64,000 bases of DNA from an uncultured Mailhella sp. Lineage in GTDB: Bacteria > Desulfobacterota > Desulfovibrionia > Desulfovibrionales > Desulfovibrionaceae. Positions within the stretch are counted from its first letter, which is position 1; each line of letters begins with the position of its first letter. The stretch lies in assembly GCA_944324085.1 (NCBI GenBank), contig CALUUX010000035.1, positions 1-64,000 on the forward strand, given 5' to 3'. The translations under genes and the position numbers were made by a program. Shown in pieces: positions 25,036 through 33,734 of the stretch. The notes beneath the pieces were generated by a model, which was given only the letters and a program-made list of their open reading frames with translations, was not told the origin of the DNA and ran no database searches.

Positions 25036-27708
25036 ATGACCGCAGTTACCGTTCCAGAACATTCCCGGCCCCTTCTGGAAGCCATTTCGGCGGGGCGTTC
25101 TTTTGAGGTGGACAGTCATATTTTTGTCGCGGAAAGCGACTGGCTCATGGCCATAGGGTATCCATTGGAAGGAGAGTTCTCCGTGCGGCGTTTCGAGGCC
25201 GCGCTGGAAGAGGCCGTCCGCCGCGTGAAGCCCGCGGACTGTTTCGCCATCGCTCCGGACATGCCGGAACGGCTGAAGGAATACGTGCAGGACAGGGACG
25301 TTTATTACACGCTGGAGGCGTCGTCGCCCGTGCCGTCCAAGTTGCGGGGGCCGGTGCGCCATGCGCGCGAACGCCTTTCGGTGGACGAAACCCGCGAGTT
25401 CACGTCGGAGCACCGGAGACTTTGGGCGGAGTTTCTGGGGCGCATTCCCTTGCCGCCGCGCATACGCCAGCTCTATTCCGGCACGGCCGCCGCGCTTGGC
25501 GGCGGGGCCGACCTGCGTCTTCTCAACGCCTGGGACGCCGAAGGACAGCTGGCCGCCTGTCTGCTTCTGGACTATTCCCTGCCGCGTCATGTGAGCTATG
25601 TGCTCGGCGCGCACTCCAAGACGCACTACGTTCCCCACGCGCCTGATTTGCTTTTCGCCGAAATGCTGGAACGCGCCCGCGCCGAAGGCAAGGAGAGCGT
25701 GCTTCTCGGCCTTGGCGTGAACGAGGGCATCACCCGTTTCAAGAAGAAATGGGGCGGCGTGGAAAGCGCGCCGTATCAGCTGGCCGTGTGGCAGCCCGAA
25801 GCGGGCTTCGGAGGGAAGGGCGGTTTCTTCGACATGGCGGCGTATCTGGCCATAACCATAGGCAATTCTTCCGCTAACTATGAAATGTCGCGCTGGAAGT
25901 TTTTCGACTCTCTTCCTGAACAGCGACCTTGCGCCATGCTTTGGCGGCTGGACAAGAACGGGCGCACGTCATGGATAGGCGGTTCCGCGCATTTCTTCTG
26001 CTACTCCTTCGAGCATTCCCTGCGCCGCCTTTTTGAACAGGTGGACACCGTGCTGCTGGAGGGGCCCATTGACTCCGACAGCATGGATGAAGTGGCGCGC
26101 ATTGGCCGTTCGCCGGAGCCCGACGCGCCCCGCGTGGCCGAATTTCTTTCCGAGGAGGACGTTCGTCGTCTGGAACGCATGGTCTATGGGCCGGAAGGGT
26201 TCTGGGCGAGGCTTGCGGGAGTGCAGCGGGAAAGGAGCGTCGACGTGCGGCAGGTGCTGGCGGAAAGCCGTCAGTGGTACGCGTTTTTTTCGTTGTGGAC
26301 GGCGTATCTCGAGCGCAACGGCTGGACGAATTCCGTGGATCTCGAGGTTTGGAATCTCGCTCTGGACATGGGCAAGTCGGTCATGGGCATGGAAAGTCTG
26401 GCCGAGCAGATCGCTTCTCTGGAATCCGCGCCCATGCCGCGCATCGTGAAGTTCCTGAAGGAATGTTCCTTCTGGCCGACGCTCATGAAGAGCAATCGTT
26501 CGCGGTATCTTGCGGGCGATCTCATGGGCATGATGGGCACGAGCGCGGAATTTCCCACCCGCACGGGCACCATCATCAGCGTGCGCGATCAGCGTTTCCG
26601 CGAGCGCATGCGACCCTATATCGAGCGCGGCGGAACGGCCGTGTTCGTGGGGTCCGCGCACATGATCAATCTTCGCTACATGCTCGCGGAGGACGGCTTT
26701 ACCGTGACGCGGGTGCTGCCGACATGGAAGCATAGGCTTGCCGCCTGGATACGGCGCGACGATTCCGTGGTTTTGCCCGGCAATCCCGACGCTCCGACCT
26801 GGGAGAAGGCTCCGGAAAACGTGCGTTCCTCCGCGCTGCGGAACGAAGCCCCGGCTTCGGGCGTTCCCCGTCCCTCGGCCTCGAGCGGGCCCGCGTCCGG
26901 CCGCGCGTTGGCCGATCTGGGGGCGCGGGCCGTCGTGCCGGAGCAGATACCCGCTTACGTTCGGGCGGTGTCCGGTCGAAAGCTGTTTTCCTGCGAAGGG
27001 TTCGCCGCATGGGTCGCGGACGACAGCTGCACGCTGGTGGCTTTTCCCGCGCAGGACGAGCTTTCCGCCTGCGGCTTAGGCACGCCAGCCTACGCGGAGA
27101 GGCTGGAGCGGGCCGTGGCCTGCGCGCTCGCCATGCCGAATCTCCGTCGGATCACCGTGCTCGCTCCGGCGGTTCCCGCCGCGGCTCCCGACCGGGCTGT
27201 GGTGGAACGTGACGCGTGGTGGTGCGTTTCTCTGCCGCACGAGCCGGGACAGAAGCTGCGTAACATGCTGCGCCGCGCTCAGCGCGAGGCCCGCGTGGTT
27301 GTGGAGGATTGGGGGCCGGAGCATGACGCGCTGGTGGATCATTACCTTAAAGTGCGCACGCTGGCTCCGGGCACGCGGCATATTTTCGGCAGAGTGGGGG
27401 ATTACGTGAGAGGCTCCTCCGACGCCGTACTCTTTTCCGCGCGCGACGCGTCGGGCAAGCTGCTGGCCATGGCCGTGGGCGATTACAGCGCGTTGAGCAC
27501 GGCGTTTTACATGTTTGCCTTCCGACGCGACGATTGCCCCCCCGGCGTGAGCGACGCCTTGCTGAAGGCTCTGGCCGATGAGGCCGTGCGCCGGGGACAG
27601 AGCGTGCTGAATCTCGGTCTGGGCATTGATGAGGGCATCGCCTTCTTTAAAAAGAAGTGGGGAGCCTTTGAGGCCATGCCCCATCTGGAAACGAGCTGGA
27701 CCGTCTAG
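25036..27708 (+). CDS. GNAT-TraB/GumN-GNAT three-domain fusion protein
   Basis: About 890 residues. The first third and the last quarter each end in the same signature, LGLGVNEGITRFKKKWG (about 224-240) and LGLGIDEGIAFFKKKWG (near 860-880), typical of FemX-like GNAT folds; the two units look like an internal duplication. Between them a TraB/GumN domain starts with WIGGSAHF (about 313-320), has a Glu at 342 (LLEGP) and closes with the VFVGSAHMINLRYMLAEDGF element of that family. TraB/GumN proteins are metal-dependent hydrolase-like; their bacterial substrates are mostly unknown. A Pro/Ser/Ala-rich linker precedes the last GNAT unit. ATG 25036 has GAGGAG 8 nt upstream; the longer frame to 24346 is an antisense shadow of the PPK2 gene. 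A radical SAM gene follows after 13 bp. Function not known. Confidence 0.75.
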   Translation: MTAVTVPEHSRPLLEAISAGRSFEVDSHIFVAESDWLMAIGYPLEGEFSVRRFEAALEEAVRRVKPADCFAIAPDMPERLKEYVQDRDVYYTLEASSPVPSKLRGPVRHARERLSVDETREFTSEHRRLWAEFLGRIPLPPRIRQLYSGTAAALGGGADLRLLNAWDAEGQLAACLLLDYSLPRHVSYVLGAHSKTHYVPHAPDLLFAEMLERARAEGKESVLLGLGVNEGITRFKKKWGGVESAPYQLAVWQPEAGFGGKGGFFDMAAYLAITIGNSSANYEMSRWKFFDSLPEQRPCAMLWRLDKNGRTSWIGGSAHFFCYSFEHSLRRLFEQVDTVLLEGPIDSDSMDEVARIGRSPEPDAPRVAEFLSEEDVRRLERMVYGPEGFWARLAGVQRERSVDVRQVLAESRQWYAFFSLWTAYLERNGWTNSVDLEVWNLALDMGKSVMGMESLAEQIASLESAPMPRIVKFLKECSFWPTLMKSNRSRYLAGDLMGMMGTSAEFPTRTGTIISVRDQRFRERMRPYIERGGTAVFVGSAHMINLRYMLAEDGFTVTRVLPTWKHRLAAWIRRDDSVVLPGNPDAPTWEKAPENVRSSALRNEAPASGVPRPSASSGPASGRALADLGARAVVPEQIPAYVRAVSGRKLFSCEGFAAWVADDSCTLVAFPAQDELSACGLGTPAYAERLERAVACALAMPNLRRITVLAPAVPAAAPDRAVVERDAWWCVSLPHEPGQKLRNMLRRAQREARVVVEDWGPEHDALVDHYLKVRTLAPGTRHIFGRVGDYVRGSSDAVLFSARDASGKLLAMAVGDYSALSTAFYMFAFRRDDCPPGVSDALLKALADEAVRRGQSVLNLGLGIDEGIAFFKKKWGAFEAMPHLETSWTV

Positions 27709-27721
27709 CGGGAGGATTCGC

Positions 27722-28768
27722 ATGGCGTCCGATGTGGAAAAACTGTTTTCTCAGTTCCGCGCTCCCGGCGTCTGGCGGGAGATTCGGGAACTTTTTCAGC
27801 CGCGCGAACGGGAATGTCTGCAGGTGGAGGTGACGTCCTGCTGCATGGGAAAATGCGTCTACTGCCCGCACACCACGCGAGCCGACGTGTGGAAGAGCCG
27901 GCACATGAAGCCGGAAACCTTCGCCGCGCTCTGGCCGGCCATGCTTGGAACCGCGCGCGTGCATCTTCAGGGATGGGGCGAGCCTTTTTTGAATCCGTAT
28001 TTCATGGATTTCGTCTCGCTTGCGCGAAAGGCCGGATGCGCGGTTTCCACCACGACGTGCGGCTTGCGCATGGATGAGGATCTGGCGGAACGCGTGGTGT
28101 CGAGCGGCATGGACATAGTGGCGTTTTCGCTGACCGGAACCGACGAGCAAAGCAACGGCGCGCGGGCCGGCGTGCCGTTTTCCCGCGTGGAGAAGGCCGT
28201 GCGCATGCTTCAGAAGGCGCGTCGGGAGAAGAACGCCGTGCATCTGGAGATTCATCTGGCGTATCTCATGCTCGCCTCCAACGTGGAGGCGGTGCGCGCG
28301 CTGCCTGAACTTATGGAAGACTGGGGCGTTCATGCGGCGGTCATCAGCACCATGGACTACATTCCCTCGCCGGATATGGCGAAGGAGGCATTTGCGCCTC
28401 ACGAGCGGGATAAAATAGAGGCCGCCCGCGTCGTGCTGGAAGAAGTGGGCGCGAAGGTGCGCGCGTCCGGCCGCGATTTCTACGCGTCTCTTCCGGCGCC
28501 GACTCCGGCTCCCTGCTGTCGGGAGCGGGCGCACAGAACCATGTATGTGGACGCCGACGGTCAGATTTCTCCCTGCGTGTATCTCAACGTTCCTCTCGAC
28601 GCGCCTCAACCCGACCGAGCGGTGTTCGGCAACGTGCTGGAGGAAAACCCCGAACGGATATGGGCCAGGCCGGACTACGCGGCGTTTCGGGAGGCGGTGC
28701 AGACGGAGCGTCCGCCGTCTTCCTGCGCGTCCTGCGCCAAGCGATTCGAGGCCCCTTGCGCGCAGTAG
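27722..28768 (+). CDS. Radical SAM protein with SPASM-like C-terminus
   Basis: 348 residues. The radical SAM cluster motif is CMGKCVYC (C41, C45, C48). The C-terminal part has the SPASM-like pattern: CC at about 269, a GQISPCVYLN element, FGN, and a final C-A-S-C-x6-C set, which would bind one or two auxiliary Fe-S clusters. Such proteins modify peptides or act as dehydrogenases, but no precursor peptide gene is obvious. GGGAGG precedes ATG 27722 and only 13 bp separate it from the GNAT-TraB-GNAT gene, so the two are cotranscribed. The substrate cannot be identified; it could modify the product handled by the GNAT domains. Confidence 0.8.
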   Translation: MASDVEKLFSQFRAPGVWREIRELFQPRERECLQVEVTSCCMGKCVYCPHTTRADVWKSRHMKPETFAALWPAMLGTARVHLQGWGEPFLNPYFMDFVSLARKAGCAVSTTTCGLRMDEDLAERVVSSGMDIVAFSLTGTDEQSNGARAGVPFSRVEKAVRMLQKARREKNAVHLEIHLAYLMLASNVEAVRALPELMEDWGVHAAVISTMDYIPSPDMAKEAFAPHERDKIEAARVVLEEVGAKVRASGRDFYASLPAPTPAPCCRERAHRTMYVDADGQISPCVYLNVPLDAPQPDRAVFGNVLEENPERIWARPDYAAFREAVQTERPPSSCASCAKRFEAPCAQ

Positions 28769-28870
28769 CCGCAGACGTATGTTCAACACGCGCCGCATTC
28801 GTTTTTTCGCCCGCGCGACAGACGCGAAACGGAAGCGGCTCGTTGAAGCGTTTATCATGCTGGAGGACGC

Positions 28871-29359
28871 ATGTTGATACGGAATGCGACCATGGCCGAC
28901 CTTCCGGCCATCGCCGATGTGGAAAAACGCTGCTTTCCCCCTCAGGAAGCGGCGACGGAAGAGGAATTCAGAGAACGTCTGGCCGCGTACGCCGATTGTT
29001 TCTGGCTGTTGTTCGAGGACGGACGCCTGGTGTCCTTCATTGACGGCATGGCCACGGACGAGCCCGACTTGCGGGACGAGATGTACGCCGACGCCTCTTT
29101 GCACAGAAAGGACGGTCATTGGCAGATGATTTTCGGTCTCAACACGCTGCCGGAATATCGCAGGCGCGGATACGCCGCGCGCCTTGTCGAACGGCTTGCG
29201 GAAGAAGCGAAAAGGCGGGGAAAAATCGGCGTGGTGCTTACCTGTAAGGAAAGGCTTGTTCCGTATTACGAGTCGCTCGGTTTCAAGTATGAAGGCGCGT
29301 CTTCTTCCACGCACGGCGACGCGGTCTGGCATCAGATGCGCATGATCTTTCCGGCTTGA
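28871..29359 (+). CDS. GNAT-family N-acetyltransferase
   Basis: 162 residues with the acetyl-CoA binding motif YRRRGYAARLVERL (about 96-109) and the usual GNAT beta-alpha layout ending in YYESLGFKYEG. It resembles the arylalkylamine/serotonin acetyltransferase-like branch rather than RimI. It lies about 100 bp after the radical SAM gene on the same strand and may belong to the same unit. GGAGG is 6 nt upstream of ATG 28871. The acceptor amine is unknown. A terminator follows at 29382. Confidence 0.85.
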   Translation: MLIRNATMADLPAIADVEKRCFPPQEAATEEEFRERLAAYADCFWLLFEDGRLVSFIDGMATDEPDLRDEMYADASLHRKDGHWQMIFGLNTLPEYRRRGYAARLVERLAEEAKRRGKIGVVLTCKERLVPYYESLGFKYEGASSSTHGDAVWHQMRMIFPA

Positions 29360-29381
29360 AAGAAATCTTTGGTTTTGAGTA

Positions 29382-29424
29382 AAAAAAGCCCTTGTCGCCT
29401 TGCAAAGCACGCGGAGGCTTTTTT
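29382..29424. terminator. Bidirectional terminator after the GNAT gene
   Basis: AAAAAAGCC (29382-29390) and GGCTTTTTT (29416-29424) form the stem base; the poly-A/poly-T sides let it act in both directions. Nothing else is recognised up to the cstA start at 29701; that 275-bp stretch is AT-rich and probably holds the cstA promoter. Confidence 0.6.
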
Positions 29425-29700
29425 ACGTTGCGGCGCAACGACTTCAGAAAAACGTGACAAACGTTTTGAGAACGGGAAATGACACGTTGAGCGGGCTGTT
29501 TCGGGAGAAAAAAGCGATAAAAATAAAAATATGTAATATGACACGATTAGAGCTTTTTTTCTCAAAAAAGTTCATGGGCGGATCAAGACGGCTCCTTGCA
29601 TAAATTTGTTAAGTAGACTACTTGCCTTGTAGAATTATCGGCCGCCCCTTTGAACGCTGGTTCTGCGCGGAGTGGCGACTGTCACACGAGAGGTTTTTGT

Positions 29701-31146
29701 ATGGTAAGTTTCTTTCTGTGCCTGGCTCTCCTGATCATCGGTTACTTTACCTACGGTAAGCTGGTGGAGAATACCTTTGGTCCTGACGACCGAGAGACTC
29801 CCGCCGTGGTCATCAACGACGGCGTTGACTATGTGGTGCTTCCTCAGTGGAAGTTGTTTCTCATTCAGCTGCTGAACATTGCCGGCCTCGGCCCCATTTT
29901 CGGCGCGTTGCAGGGCGCGCTCTGGGGGCCCGTGGTGTTCTTGTGGATCACCTTCGGCACCATTTTCGCCGGCGCCGTTCATGACTTTTTCTCCGGCATG
30001 ACCAGTGAGCGCAACAACGGCGCGTCCGTGTCCGAAATCACCGGCATCTACCTCGGCCCCACCATGAAGACCATCATGCGCGTCTTCTCCGTGGTGCTGC
30101 TCGTCATGGTCGGCACGGTGTTCGCCGTCGGTCCCGCCGGCCTTATCGTCAAGCTGTGCAGCGAGGGCGGAGCGTCCGGTATCCTGTTGAACGCTTCCTT
30201 CTGGCTGGTGGTCGTGCTGGTGTACTACTTCATTGCCACGTTCATTTCCATCGACAAGATCATCGGCAAGATCTATCCCGTGTTCGGCATCTGCCTCATC
30301 ATCATGGCCGTCGGCGTGGGCGCGGGCATTGTCATGGATCCCAACTATCAGATTCCCGAGCTCTGGGATCATTTCACCAATATGCATCCCAAGGGCACGC
30401 CTATCTGGGCGTTCATGTTCATTACCGTTGCCTGCGGCGCCATTTCCGGTTTCCACGCCACGCAGTCTCCGCTTATGGCCCGCTGCATGAAGAGCGAACA
30501 TCAGGGGCGTTTCGTGTTCTACGGCGCCATGGTGTGTGAAGGCATCATCGCTCTTATCTGGGCCGCCGCCGGCTGCACCATTTACGAAATCACCAACGGT
30601 CAGACGACCGGGCTGCTCGCCAGCCTCGCCGCCGGTCAGTCCGCCGCCATTTACGACGTGTGCAGCAAGACCATGGGCGGCATAGGCATCGGCCTTGCCA
30701 TGGTCGGCGTTATCGCCTGCCCCATCACCTCCGGCGATACGGCGTTCCGTTCCGCCCGTCTGGTGCTGGCCGACTGGTTCAAGGTTTCGCAGACCAGCTA
30801 TAAGAACCGTCTCATCTTCTGCGTGCCTCTGCTTGGCGCCGGCGCGCTCATCAGTCAGCTTGATTACTCCATCGTCTGGCGTTACTTCAGCTGGACCAAC
30901 CAGACCCTGGCCATGATCGTTCTTTGGGCCGCGTCCATGTACCTCTTCCTGAACAAGAAGAACTACTGGATCACCGCCGTGCCCGCGACTTTCATGAGCG
31001 CGGTGTCCATCACCTATTTCTGCATGGCTCCTGAATGTCTCGGACTTGTGGTGAATCTGCCTGTCGCCGTGTCGTACGTGCTTGGCGTCGCCGCCGCCGC
31101 GCTGTTCCTCAGCCTCTTCCTCCGCGCGACCCGCAGGCGCGCCTAG
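29701..31146 (+). CDS. cstA: CstA-family carbon starvation protein, short form
   Basis: About 481 residues with some 13 membrane segments. CstA-type landmarks are present: GPIFGALQGALWGP, GAVHDFFSGMTSERNNGASVSEI split across two helices, and the SGDTAFRSARL segment. The E. coli protein is about 700 residues; this shorter form is common in strict anaerobes. CstA/BtsT carriers import pyruvate or peptides. The gene stands alone with hairpins on both sides. ATG 29701 is the first codon that places the first helix (FFLCLALLIIGYFTYG) at the N-terminus. Confidence 0.9.
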   Translation: MVSFFLCLALLIIGYFTYGKLVENTFGPDDRETPAVVINDGVDYVVLPQWKLFLIQLLNIAGLGPIFGALQGALWGPVVFLWITFGTIFAGAVHDFFSGMTSERNNGASVSEITGIYLGPTMKTIMRVFSVVLLVMVGTVFAVGPAGLIVKLCSEGGASGILLNASFWLVVVLVYYFIATFISIDKIIGKIYPVFGICLIIMAVGVGAGIVMDPNYQIPELWDHFTNMHPKGTPIWAFMFITVACGAISGFHATQSPLMARCMKSEHQGRFVFYGAMVCEGIIALIWAAAGCTIYEITNGQTTGLLASLAAGQSAAIYDVCSKTMGGIGIGLAMVGVIACPITSGDTAFRSARLVLADWFKVSQTSYKNRLIFCVPLLGAGALISQLDYSIVWRYFSWTNQTLAMIVLWAASMYLFLNKKNYWITAVPATFMSAVSITYFCMAPECLGLVVNLPVAVSYVLGVAAAALFLSLFLRATRRRA

Positions 31147-31159
31147 GCGGAAGGCAGTT

Positions 31160-31186
31160 GTTCTTTCTTCCGCGAGAAGAAAGAAC
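31160..31186. repeat. Perfect 11-bp hairpin after cstA
   Basis: GTTCTTTCTTC and GAAGAAAGAAC separated by CGCGA, 14 bp after the stop codon; no T-run, so it may be an mRNA-stabilising hairpin. Confidence 0.6.
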
Positions 31187-31284
31187 ATGGACGTCTTGGC
31201 CTCGTTCCGGAAAGCGTCTTGTTCCGGAACGACGGCGAGGAAACGATGACTCGTTTCAAGAGACGCCGCTTTCGTGCTGTCGTG

Positions 31285-31320
31285 GGGGGTCGCCTGCAAG
31301 GCGACCCCCTTTCCTTCTTT
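31285..31320 (+). terminator. Terminator of cstA
   Basis: GGGGGTCGCC (31285-31294) and GGCGACCCCC (31300-31309) with a 5-nt loop and a T-rich tail. Confidence 0.85.
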
Positions 31321-31373
31321 TCTTCCGGCGATGTGCCGTCGGAAGCGAACGTTATCCCTTTCCGGGAGTCGTG

Positions 31374-32387
31374 ATGCTGTATTTTAAACCCGCGCGGCTG
31401 GGTGATGTCGGCCTGGGGGACGACGAGCTGAAGAAGGACAGAAAAACCTGTCTTGCGTTCGGCCCCTGCGGCGTCGGCGACAGGGCTCTGTACCTGAACA
31501 GTCTTTTTCTTGACCGTCGTTTTTATGTGCCCGTAGCCAACGTCAGGCGAGCCTACAAGCGAGTGGCCATAAGCAAGGGCGCGTTCACAGGCAAGGGCAT
31601 TTTTGGATCTATTCCGTATCTTGTGGTGGAGTACGGCAAGGGGGAAAGCATTCAGTGCACGTTCAAGCATGAAAATCACGTCGATATGATGCTTGCCGAA
31701 ATACAGCGACGTTTTCCCCATATCAAGACCATGTCCGAGGCCGCGGCTCGGAAGATGGCCGAAGCCAGAGCCGCGGAAGAGGCCAAATATAAGAAGGATC
31801 TTTCCCCTGTGGCTCTGGCCAGTCTTGAACGACTCTGTCAGGCTCGGGAGTTTCTTGAGAAACGTCCCGATCTCGCGACCCGTCTTGCGGCGGCGAGCAA
31901 GGCGAGACGCGTGGATCAGCTTACCAACCCCACGCATAAGTGGATCGCTCTGGCCGTGTTCTGCCTTGCGCTGATCGCTTCCGCCTATGGAGCCTACACA
32001 TGGCTGAGCGGCGCGGGGGATTACGGAATGTACATTACTCTCGCGGGCCTCGCGGCCTTGTTCTTTTTTGCCGGAGCCAACGTGTTGCCGACCGCTCGCA
32101 ACAACAGTCGCGCCATAGCCGCCGCGCTGGACAAAGCGAAAAAGGATATGGCCGAATATATCGGCGAGTATCCCGATTTTCCGTTGCCCGCCCGTTACGC
32201 GCATCCCGCCACGCTGTCGCGCATGATGCGTTCCATTCGGGAAGGGCGTTCCGAAACAGTGCCCGACGCCTACGAAGATATGAAGGTCGTGCTCCGATCG
32301 CTTAATTCCGACGTCAGAGTCAGTCAAACCGAATATGATGAAGTTGTAGCCATTAAGCCCATGTTTTTATTGGAAGACTATAAATAG
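31374..32387 (+). CDS. Membrane protein of unknown function
   Basis: About 337 residues. The first about 115 residues look soluble and beta-rich (possibly PH-like, low certainty); residues 120-142 are an Ala/Glu/Lys helix that may be coiled coil; two membrane segments lie at about 190-211 and 219-238; the remaining 100 residues are soluble and charged. GGGAG is 5 nt upstream of ATG 31374. It stands alone between two terminators. I do not recognise the family, and no catalytic motif is evident. Confidence 0.75.
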   Translation: MLYFKPARLGDVGLGDDELKKDRKTCLAFGPCGVGDRALYLNSLFLDRRFYVPVANVRRAYKRVAISKGAFTGKGIFGSIPYLVVEYGKGESIQCTFKHENHVDMMLAEIQRRFPHIKTMSEAAARKMAEARAAEEAKYKKDLSPVALASLERLCQAREFLEKRPDLATRLAAASKARRVDQLTNPTHKWIALAVFCLALIASAYGAYTWLSGAGDYGMYITLAGLAALFFFAGANVLPTARNNSRAIAAALDKAKKDMAEYIGEYPDFPLPARYAHPATLSRMMRSIREGRSETVPDAYEDMKVVLRSLNSDVRVSQTEYDEVVAIKPMFLLEDYK

Positions 32388-32426
32388 TGAGTGTGTCTCG
32401 CCGGTTGTGGCGGGAGCGGATCTGAT

Positions 32427-32456
32427 GAGGCCGGAGCGTGGATGCGTTCCGGCCTC
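32427..32456. terminator. Convergent bidirectional terminator
   Basis: GAGGCCGGAGCG and CGTTCCGGCCTC, 12-bp arms with one G-T mismatch and a 6-nt loop, between the converging genes ending at 32387 and 32478. Confidence 0.6.
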
Positions 32457-32477
32457 TTGCATTGGGGAATGGCGGCG

Positions 32478-33638
32478 TTAGCGTTTTCGCGGTTTTTTTC
32501 GGAAGAGGAGCGAGCCCGCCGCAAGGCACGCGCATGCGGCGAGAACGATCAGCAGCGCGTTGGGCAGTCCCTTGGCGTGCGCCACGAAACCGAGCATGGG
32601 AGGAAAGAAGAGCAGGCCGCTGTACGAAAGTATGGAGACTATGGCGCTGGCCCGTCCTGGGGTGACGCCGGGACAGCTTCCCGCCCGGCTGAACAGCGTG
32701 GGCACGAGCGGGGAGAGACCGACGCCCATGAGAGAATATCCCACAAGGCAGAGCGCGGGCGCGGGGGAAAGAAGCACGAAAATCATGCCGAAGAACGCCA
32801 GAAGGGAGCCGCCCAGCATGAGCGCAAAGTCCCCCAGCTGATGACGCAGGCGGTCGCCGAAGAAGCGGCAGATCACGGTAGCGCCAGAAAACGCCGCGAA
32901 GACAAGGGCCGCGACGTGTTCATCGGCCCCTTTTGCGGTGAAGAGCAGCAGACTTCCCCATTCGGCCACGGATCCTTCCGATGAATAGGCGAGCATGGCC
33001 AGAATGCCGCACATGATGACAAAGGGCGGCATGGCGCGTGAGGCTTCCCTTTTGGGGGATGCCGGCCCGGGAATGGGAGCGTCGTTCAACAGTCTGGGGG
33101 CGGCCCAGAGGCGAAAGACGGCATAGCCGCCCAGCGCGCAGATCGCGTTGATGAACGGACTCAGGCCGAGTCCGGCGAACAGGGCTCCCGTCAGCGAGCC
33201 GATGACCCCGCCGAGACTGTAGCAGGCGTGCATGAGCGACATGCAGGACGTACGGTAGAGTTGTTCTATCTGGATGCCCTGCGTGTTGATGGAAACGTCG
33301 ACCAGCCCCATGCCCGCGCCGGCGAGCAGACAGCCGGCGCCCAGTTGCGAAGTCGTTTGGGCCAGACAGCACAGCGCAATGGCGAGAAGCAGCTCCAGAG
33401 AGCTGGCGCGCAGAACGCGGCGGCTTCCCCATCGGCGTATGAGACTGTCGCTGCTGAAAAGAGCCAGCAGGCTGGAGCCGCCGAGGCAGAGCAATAACAG
33501 GCCTATTTGCGATTCATTGGCTCCGGTCTGGGCTTTCAGCGCGGGAAGCCGGGACGTCAAAACTCCGTACGCGAGTCCGGGGCAAATAAAGAAATACGCG
33601 CAGGCCGCGCGGACGACGGCGAGTTCGGTCCATGCCAT
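32478..33638 (-). CDS. MFS transporter, YbjJ-like
   Basis: 386 residues with 12 predicted membrane segments. The cytoplasmic loop after helix 2 has the MFS motif in the form DSLIRRWGSRR, and the segment GAGMGLVDVSINTQGIQIE is typical of the YbjJ/fucose-permease-like branch. The substrate is unknown; drug export or small-molecule efflux is plausible because a MerR-type gene is divergent. AAGGAG lies 7 nt upstream of ATG 33638. The promoter at 33694-33724 has the 19-bp spacer expected for MerR control. Confidence 0.85.
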   Translation of the reverse strand: MAWTELAVVRAACAYFFICPGLAYGVLTSRLPALKAQTGANESQIGLLLLCLGGSSLLALFSSDSLIRRWGSRRVLRASSLELLLAIALCCLAQTTSQLGAGCLLAGAGMGLVDVSINTQGIQIEQLYRTSCMSLMHACYSLGGVIGSLTGALFAGLGLSPFINAICALGGYAVFRLWAAPRLLNDAPIPGPASPKREASRAMPPFVIMCGILAMLAYSSEGSVAEWGSLLLFTAKGADEHVAALVFAAFSGATVICRFFGDRLRHQLGDFALMLGGSLLAFFGMIFVLLSPAPALCLVGYSLMGVGLSPLVPTLFSRAGSCPGVTPGRASAIVSILSYSGLLFFPPMLGFVAHAKGLPNALLIVLAACACLAAGSLLFRKKPRKR

Positions 33639-33693
33639 GGGAGGTCTCCTTGGAAAAGTTTTTGGGGGAAGTCCTTTTTCCCGACGGTCTTTC

Positions 33694-33724
33694 AGCGTAA
33701 ACTACTGGGTAACACAAGGGTCAA
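33694..33724 (-). promoter_or_regulatory. MerR-type promoter with 19-bp spacer for the MFS gene
   Basis: On the minus strand TTGACC (-35) and TACGCT (-10) are separated by exactly 19 bp, the over-long spacing that MerR-family activators correct by untwisting DNA. The spacer (CTTGTGTTACCCAGTAGTT) has weak dyad symmetry. It lies between the MFS start and the divergent MerR gene. Confidence 0.75.
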
Positions 33725-33734
33725 GAGGTACGGT

